Positions 57,615 through 64,000 of a DNA stretch of 64,000 nucleotides are shown in pieces; positions within the stretch are counted from its first letter, which is position 1, and every line of letters starts with the position of its first letter. The DNA comes from Diploscapter coronatus (Eukaryota; Nematoda; Chromadorea; Rhabditida; Rhabditidae), in the NCBI GenBank assembly GCA_964036155.1, contig OZ038423.1, positions 33,371,249-33,435,248 on the forward strand, written 5' to 3'. The position numbers and the translations under genes were made by a program. Below the pieces are notes generated by a model. It did no database searches. It was given only the letters and a program-made list of their open reading frames with translations, and was not told where the DNA came from.

Positions 57615-57801
57615 AAGAAAGTGGTTCGTTATTTTCATGTTGCGACGTTATGTCGTTGTGACAATTCCGAATCGTCAAAATTGAAAAGTCTAATAAAACG
57701 TTTCAGTTGACGATGCACTTAGGTCAGCAACAGTATTGGCTCTTTTCTCATTTTTATTCTTTTTATGTTTTGGAATACCTCCTCTAATATTACAGATTTT
57801 A

Positions 57802-59970
57802 ATGGCATATTCCTTTCGCATTACTGATGAAAAACGAGAGGTAAGCCATGTTATTTCTGTAGTAAAATGTGTTTATGGCAATCAGTAAATATTAAATTGA
57901 CATTAATTATTAAGTTAAAATTATTTTATCTAGAGCAAACTTCTTTTTCGATGATAAAATTAGTCTTTAATTTCTGCAATATTTTTCTGACAATGCTTGC
58001 CATCAAAATGTGAGGTGTTGGGAATGTTACCAAAAATCGTTTTGACACAAGTATCTATTTAAAATTGCTATGAATAGAAGAATTAAATGAAATATTAAGA
58101 AATGGTGCGAAGAAAAGAAAAACTATAAACGTCTTATCACACCATTAAAAATAAATGACAAAAAATTCTAAAATTTCCTACCTTTTCTCAATTCACATTT
58201 ACTTAATAGCAATTCGACTATACCTTCAAATGATTAATTTCAGGCGCCATATTATCCGATAATAATAAAATTTCGCGTATTTTCATATCTGTTAATTGCT
58301 ATTTTTATTGTTATATTTTTTTTATTCGTATGGATATTAGTACTTGCAAATATATACTCAAACGGCAAGTGCATCACGTATTACAAATTATCTTTTTACT
58401 AAGAGTTCTTAATTTGATTCTTACATGTTCTTAACAATAAGACTGAGTTATTTTAAAAGTGCCAAGTATTAATATACTTCATCATTCTATATAGATCCGA
58501 ACGATAGAAACTCCTCTAAAACTTAATAAAGTTGAGTAAGTTATATACATATATTTAATTTTAGAAAATATAATAATTGTGGGCTACTTTAATATTGAAA
58601 TAATAATTATTTTTATCATGTTAATAATTTATTTCTTTGTATTGGGACCATTTATTTGCTACTCATTATCATTATTGAATATATGCCTAGTTTTACAAAG
58701 ATATGCACTGTTGTATGGAAATGAAACACTTACAAAAATTCTGACCAAGTAGGTTTCAGTGTGAAGCATCGGCTTGAAATAGGATTATATGACTAGGAAA
58801 GAATCAGGGATAGGCCGGAATTAAATTTTAAAATTTTCGAAACCGGAACTAGAGTTCCGACCCATCCCTGGAAGGAATAGTAAAAACAACTTTTCTACTG
58901 AAATTCAAAATGTAGTGCATTTTATTCAGGACACATGATGATAACGTACTTTATTTTAATCAAAAATTTAGAAACTACCTGCACAAAACCATATTGATTG
59001 TTTTGATCTTTAGCGGCATTATTTCAGCTATTCAAGTAGCAATGATTTGCAATATTCTCTTTCTTGAAGGTGATGATTCATATGCAAGATATGTGCAGGT
59101 TAGTGAATAATATGTCGTAAATTAATTAATTATCAAATTTCTTCTTAGCTAATTAGTACGGGCATCGATACATGTGCACTTCTTTCGACATTTGCATATT
59201 TTGCATTTTATCATAAACTTCAAAGCCTCGCAGAATTATCAAGTCGAAATTATGGAGCAGAGAATCGACGAATGCTATATCAGATGATGCCATTTGCTTG
59301 TCAGCATGTAATATTTTGTCATTCTTTGTGAAAAGTCGCCGTAAAACCTCTAATTGAAATCCCGTGGTTTTAGTTTCAATCCCTATTTTAGAGAAGTTCT
59401 CAATTTGCAAACGATCATATCTCGTCATTTTGTGATCGTAGAAACTTACGATCAAAAACAGAAATACGCCACACATTTCAAAGAACATTATATAAACCGC
59501 TTCTTTAGATGACTTGAGCTGGGTAATGTGTAGCTCTAGCATTTTGTGAAAAGTATTTTAGAGGGGTTTCAACTATAGAGGTTTTACGGTATGTAAAAAA
59601 ATGATGTATTATTTAGATTTCATCTCTATTATTAACCAGCTGCATTTTATTTAAATATGAATATTTATTGCCTGATTTTGTGTTTGACACACATACTGAA
59701 GACATATCACTTAATGTAATATGGACTTATCTTTGGATAAAATTGATCGATGCATATTTGTGGTCAATAACGATACCGCTCTCATTTATAATTTCTAGCC
59801 CTGCCAGACGAAAGGCTATAAAGAATCTATTTCGCATTCGGTGAGAAATTAACGTTTCTTGGGAATTGTATTATGAAATGATAGTTCTGTTTAGAAGAAA
59901 AGGACAAATTTCACCGCAATCACTCATCCAAGTCTCGAGTATGGGACAGCCAACAATGGATCGAGTTTAG
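57802..59970 (+). CDS. Nematode serpentine chemoreceptor, paralogue 2
   Basis: Seven exons with the same phases as paralogue 1: 57802-57840, 58244-58364, 58565-58748, 58930-59098, 59149-59307, 59617-59840 and 59895-59970, 323 residues. Differences from paralogue 1 are mostly substitutions in the first membrane helices (exon 2 FSYLLIAIFIVIFFLFVW; exon 3 FIMLIIYFFVLGPFICYSL), a one-codon deletion in exon 6 and a C-terminus two residues shorter. Exons 4 and most of 5 are identical at DNA level. The same GC donor ends exon 2. The frame is intact throughout, so it is probably functional. Subfamily uncertain, as for paralogue 1. Confidence 0.72.
59339..59589. mobile_element. MITE family C in chemoreceptor intron 5, copy 2
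   Basis: Inverted ends CCGTAAAACCTCTA and TAGAGGTTTTACGG, 251 bp, orthologous in position to 5556-5807. Confidence 0.75.
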
Positions 59971-60115
59971 TCGTAGAAATGAAGACCTAAAATATAATTC
60001 TATTATCTCATTCCTATTTGTTATAATATTTCGCCCGCAAATAAATTTATCGGTTTTAAATGTCGTCAGTCGATGAATGTTTAATTTACACTAAAATAGA
60101 ATAAACGCAAGGGTC

Positions 60116-60813
60116 CGTTTAGAGTTAGTTACAATTCGCTCAAAAGCAGCGTGGTCGATTTGGGTAGTTTACCTGAGAAGCTGAAATTAAAAGTAAAATT
60201 TAAATTGAAAATTGACCTTCTTGAAAAATGCTTACTAAATATATAGTAGAGGTAACTCATCTGATAAAAGTGTTCTTTTCTGGCTTATCAAAATGGAAAG
60301 TCAAACAGTGAAGCTGGACTTTGTTGATACCTTTTCGAGCTCTTTGATCAGTTAGCTAGAAATCATTGGCTATCAAAGAACTACGGTATGATTTCTGTCA
60401 CGTAGTTATGTAAATTAGTTCTCTACACTGTCAAAATATTTTGATTCCACTAAACGAGTGCGAAAAATCACGTTTCGCCAGGGGACATACTTTTATTCGG
60501 AAACCCGTAAGTTTGTTATTTTCAGCATTTACGTGGGTAGCTTTACCTAGAATATGGAGAAGTTTGATCATCTAAATGAGGGCGTATTGTTCGGAAATGA
60601 CCGTTTTCTGCTCACTGACATAGATTTGATTGTCTGGCACTGCCTATGGACTTGATTTGCATATTCAGGAATGCTGCCAAATGATCAAAATAACGGATTA
60701 GAGCTGTTTGTCCCGTTTCGAATTTCGGTATAAAAGCAGACCATTCTCCAAGTGAAACATCGACTCCCACAGTCGCAACCAATCGAATATTCTCCTTCCA
60801 AGCTTCCTTCAAA
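60116..60813. other. Upstream region of the secreted-protein gene
   Basis: No gene is seen. The proximal part carries the TATA-like element at 60729-60736. Confidence 0.45.
60729..60736 (+). promoter_or_regulatory. TATA box of secreted-protein gene
   Basis: TATAAAAG lies 85 bp before the start codon at 60814, suiting a strongly expressed tissue-specific gene. Confidence 0.5.
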
Positions 60814-61475
60814 ATGAAGTACTTCTTGGCGTTCATTGCCTGTGCAGCTGCAATCTCTGTCTACTCTGCTTACGCGGTAAATGTTAAAAGTTTAAAAAAT
60901 CTGTGAATTTCTAAATTTCAGCAGCCAATCGTTCCTGTTCCGACTGCCGATGTAATCATTGCTCTGCAGAACATCATCGCCAAGCTTCAGGTAAAATATC
61001 AATAAAAAATCGAATAAAATGAAAATCTAGACTCTGGTGGACAACCTGACGGACACGACCTTCACCACGATCTACGAAATCCTCGACGAGCTCAAGAATC
61101 TATTGGTTAGCGCTCCAGCAGGCCAAATCGCTGGAATCATCTCGTCGCTCAGTACTCAGATTGTAAGGAAATCGTATAAGACTGGGTTTATCATTTACCA
61201 TTTACTTTAGCTGAGTCTGTTGACCGGTGCTCTGCTCCAGAATCCTCTTGGAATTTTGGGAGGCAACCTCCTCGATTTGGTAATTATTTCCTAAATACCA
61301 TAATTTTCATGTCTGCAATTTGCAGTCTGTTCTGACAAGCCTTCTGAACGGAGTGATTGCCCAGCTCACAGCCATCCTCGCTCAACTCACCACTGGCCTC
61401 CCAGTCACAGTTCCTCCAGTCACTCTGCCCGTCTCCCTCCCGACTCTCCCAGTTCCCATCCCCCTACCTCTCTAA
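60814..61475 (+). CDS. Secreted helical protein with Pro-rich tail
   Basis: Five exons in phase: 60814-60876, 60922-60990, 61031-61162, 61211-61279 and 61326-61475, 160 residues. Exon 1 is exactly a signal peptide (MKYFLAFIACAAAISVYSAY). The mature part is rich in Leu, Ile, Thr and Asn in short amphipathic helices (VIIALQNIIAKLQTLVDNLT, IAGIISSLSTQILSLLTG, LTSLLNGVIAQLTAILAQLT). It then ends in a Pro/Val/Leu tail with a P-x-P rhythm (PVTVPPVTLPVSLPTLPVPI). There are no cysteines in the mature region. I do not recognise the family; such Cys-free helical secreted proteins are common and fast-evolving in nematodes. TATA box upstream, AATAAA about 90 bp downstream. Confidence 0.75.
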
Positions 61476-63252
61476 ATCCTGCAACTGAGTTTCCAACCTC
61501 CACAATGTTTGTAACTATCGCGATACCCAACAATTTGTTTTGTAAATACTGAACCTTTGTCCGTAAATAAATGATTCGCAGCATATAAACTTGCTCACAA
61601 ATTATTGAGTTTTCTGAAATTGACACTCAAACAGGGTCTGGGTAAAAATGAAAAAAAAAACTTTGAAAGACCGAAACCTAACTCGAAAGTTTAGTCACAA
61701 GAAAATTTTCTCTCAAAGACGAAAACAGGTTTAATCAAATTTTGCTTTAGCCTGATCAGCAGTGCTGTCCCTGTCCCCTAATTTCTAAGATTTGTTCATT
61801 TTTCCTGCTCAAAAATAGTACTAAGACAGGTGTGTGGAGAATAACATTTTTAACTTTTGAAAGAAATTCAAAAACCGAAATGAAACTCGGATAAACAAAT
61901 AAAATAGAACACGGCGATTTCATAAAAATAAAAAAAATCAATTATAAAATACGTCATTTATGTAAACAGCGTTGTAAATTTGTCAACAATACTTATTTCT
62001 CACACTACAATTCAAATTATAATTTTGCCGTTCTAGAATTTCTATCCATGATTAATGAAATTTGAATAGATTTTATACAAAACTAAAATTCTTGTAGAAA
62101 AGTACAAAATCAAATAAACTTGATTTATTTTATCATGTTCCTGTAGTTGCGTGTGTTCGTCTGTTGTTTGCTTAATTTGAATTTCGCCGTTCGCTTTTCT
62201 ATATTCATTTAGAGCTCTTCTGTATTTGCTCTCGACATGCGCAGAGATTTTAGTCTTTGCAAGAGAGAAGGAGGGATAAGATTTGAAGGAAAGGATGAAA
62301 ATGAGAAGTAGTGACATGGTGAAAAACTGATTGTGAAGGGGCTAGAGGTTGAGTTTTGTGGAGGGAAAGTGAGAATATCGTCAAAATAGAGAAGTTAGAG
62401 GGAAAAGATAAAGAGAATGGAGGCGGATGGGTTGGAAGGAAAGAGAGGGATATGCACGCCGTGAGCTCTAACGCGCGATTCGATAGAACAGTGTAAGAAG
62501 TGAGGGAGAAGCTAAAGATAAAGATAAAGAGTAAAGAGATATAGGGACGAAAAGACACCACACGGCTGTTTGTCAGTTCGATTCTTCTCTCCAAGCTTTT
62601 CCCCGCTCTTTTTTCTCCTTCCTCCCTTTCTACATTCAAAAGTACATCTCCTCGGGCAATCGCTCGATCGATTTATCTGCCATCCGAGAGAGAGAGAGAG
62701 AGGGCATAATCCCAGAGACTCTTTTTTGTTGTGTAATCTTTATCACTTGAAAATACCCTATTCATTACCTTTATTTTTCACTTGATCCAACATGACTATG
62801 AAATAGTGGCATGGGGCCCAGGAGGATCAATTTTATTTGATTTCTGGTAACTTGAACACTATCGTTATCTTCCCTTAATCGTAAGATGAATATGAAATCA
62901 TGGCGATATTGGCGAATATCAGTCTCGTCATGACTTTGATGTCTTGTCAAATTGGAACTATCAGTATAGGAGGATTTTGACAAATAAAAATTGTATTTTT
63001 TCTTAAAATGTCACTTGCACGCTATTTTCTTCTCTGCAAAAATTTCGTCAAACTTTATTTTACCACGATTCAACAAGTGAATTATTATTGGTTGCGTTGT
63101 TTTGAATTGGGAAATTTAGCCTTTTTCCCTACTTTCTAGTCCTTACATGAAGCCATTTCATCGTCTATTTAATTTGAAAATTCATTTTTTTCGCGAAAAA
63201 ACGATATGCTTTTCAATTCTACGAATTTTTATCATCATTTTTAAGTTCAGGA
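61476..63252. other. Upstream region of coronin
   Basis: No gene is seen. It contains a long A/G-rich stretch (about 62260-62560) and a (GA)n tract at 62687-62702, possibly promoter-associated. Confidence 0.4.
62687..62702. repeat. (GA)n microsatellite
   Basis: GAGAGAGAGAGAGAG run within the coronin upstream region; also a possible GAGA-type site. Confidence 0.7.
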
Positions 63253-64000
63253 ATGGCACAGATCGTACGACAGAGTAAGTTCCGCCATGTTTACTGTACT
63301 CCGGTCAAGCATGAGAACTGCATGTCAGATATTAAGGTACATTTTGGCAGTGTTTGGAATATTCGATCAAATATCAACCTAGGTAACTGAAATCACATGG
63401 GATTCGTTATTCTGCGATGTAAACCCTAAATTTATTGCATTTATTAACAAAGGCGCCGGTGGTCCATTCCTCGTCATTCCAGTTAACAAGGTACCTATAG
63501 TTATTTTTAAATGTCGCATTTTAATAGAAGCCCCGGGTATTCTATTTTCCGATCTTTCACAATTATTGAAAAATTCTGTTTTTTTTCAAACCGTCATAAC
63601 TCTGCATCAGGATCGTAGAAACTTAGAATAAGAGAGTGAACATATTCTAAATAGTCTAAGGAATGCATAAAAACATTCTAAAATTGGTTGATTTAAGTTC
63701 GATCATGAAAGATCTGGAAATTAGAGGAGACTTCTAATAAAGGGCGCTTTAGTTATAGAAAATATGATACGATTTCGCGTTTAGGGAATAAATTAAAAAA
63801 TACGAAAATGTGAGGTTTTTCAATTTAAATTTGCTATGAACATTTCAATCAATTCAGTGTTGATTCAATAGACAATTTCATTGAATTTTCAAGTCCAAAG
63901 TCAACGAGTCAAGCAATCGCTTACTCCCTGAAAACTAAACTCGAATCATTCGGGGCTTCTCAGCAGTTTTTAGCTTTCTGAAGGGATATATCCGATAAAT
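63253..64000 (+). CDS. cor-1: Coronin, first two exons (runs off the window)
   Basis: Exon 1 (63253-63335) reads MAQIVRQSKFRHVYCTPVKH then ENCMSDIK; exon 2 (63383-63490) reads VTEITWDSLFCDVNPKFIAF then INKGAGGPFLVIPVNK. Both match the conserved coronin N-terminus that opens the seven-bladed WD40 propeller. The start codon follows a TTCAG acceptor by two bases, a probable spliced-leader site. Coronins bind F-actin and Arp2/3 and regulate actin turnover. The third exon is not in the window; the remaining 510 bp are intron, with a repeat at about 63580-63750 that recalls MITE C. Confidence 0.93.
63580..63750. repeat. Possible MITE C relative in coronin intron
   Basis: ACCGTCATAACTCTGCATCAGGATCGTAGAAACTTAG echoes the CATATCTCGTCAT...ATCGTAGAAAGTTACG core of family C. 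The ends are not clear. Confidence 0.3.

Larger units (their letters stand above)
56335..60115 (+). repeat. Segmental duplication, copy 2
   Basis: Same-orientation match to 2236-6335, including MITE B, the hairpin, all seven chemoreceptor exons and MITE C. It lacks the copy-1 insertion at 4383-4703. Confidence 0.9.

Noticed and set aside
57444..57710. 88-codon open frame upstream of chemoreceptor copy 2
   Set aside because: The matching frame in copy 1 has an early stop (near 3457) and the region overlaps the hairpin, so coding is unlikely.
1..64000. Bacterial-type defence, toxin or phage system
   Set aside because: All supported genes are intron-bearing nematode genes; nothing prokaryotic or viral is visible.

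Overview
The window is nuclear DNA of a rhabditid-type nematode. Evidence: AT-rich intergenic DNA, GC-richer coding exons, many short introns ending in TTTTCAG, putative spliced-leader acceptors just 5' of several start codons, a nematode serpentine chemoreceptor, a worm-type nuclear receptor with a CAAFF P-box, and a run of genes that (from memory) matches C. elegans chromosome III around cosmid ZK637. The dense introns and unfamiliar repeats argue against C. elegans itself. All gene models were assembled by eye from splice signals, reading phase and protein recognition; coordinates are CDS spans including introns.

Layout. 1-2056: a broken Kelch fragment and an Ala/Pro/Arg-rich gene of unknown function. 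2236-6335: copy 1 of a ~4 kb duplicated segment holding an intact chemoreceptor gene. 6336-9598: a possible chemoreceptor relic and a large foldback element. 9599-18531 (minus): a NIPA-family magnesium transporter with a probable distant first exon. 20217-23355 (minus): gamma-tubulin, divergent from a nuclear hormone receptor (24033-26477, plus). 27577-37640 (minus, same-strand run): asna-1/GET3, a tiny gene, lnkn-1/ITFG1 and a FAM136A homologue, divergent from an SVOP-like MFS transporter (39112-41550, plus). 45837-53552 (plus): a cytosolic tyrosine phosphatase with a 5.2-kb first intron. 54361-55652: very small genes. 56335-60115: copy 2 of the duplicated chemoreceptor segment. 60814-61475: a secreted protein. 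63253-end: the first exons of coronin.

The housekeeping core covers tail-anchored protein insertion (asna-1), adhesion (lnkn-1), a mitochondrial intermembrane-space protein (FAM136A), microtubule nucleation (tbg-1), Mg transport (NIPA) and actin regulation (cor-1). It is interspersed with at least five families of small inverted-repeat elements, many of them inside introns. Two families show 8-bp target duplications, and one has an empty site preserved inside the window.

The most notable observations are: intact chemoreceptor paralogues ~54 kb apart with a 321-bp block of exact identity (gene conversion); GC-AG introns, one of which splits the catalytic P-loop of the phosphatase; a distant first exon for NIPA; a 60-codon four-exon gene of unknown function; and a long pre-miRNA-like hairpin kept in both copies of the duplication. 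No prokaryotic-type system, CRISPR array, rRNA or convincing tRNA was seen.
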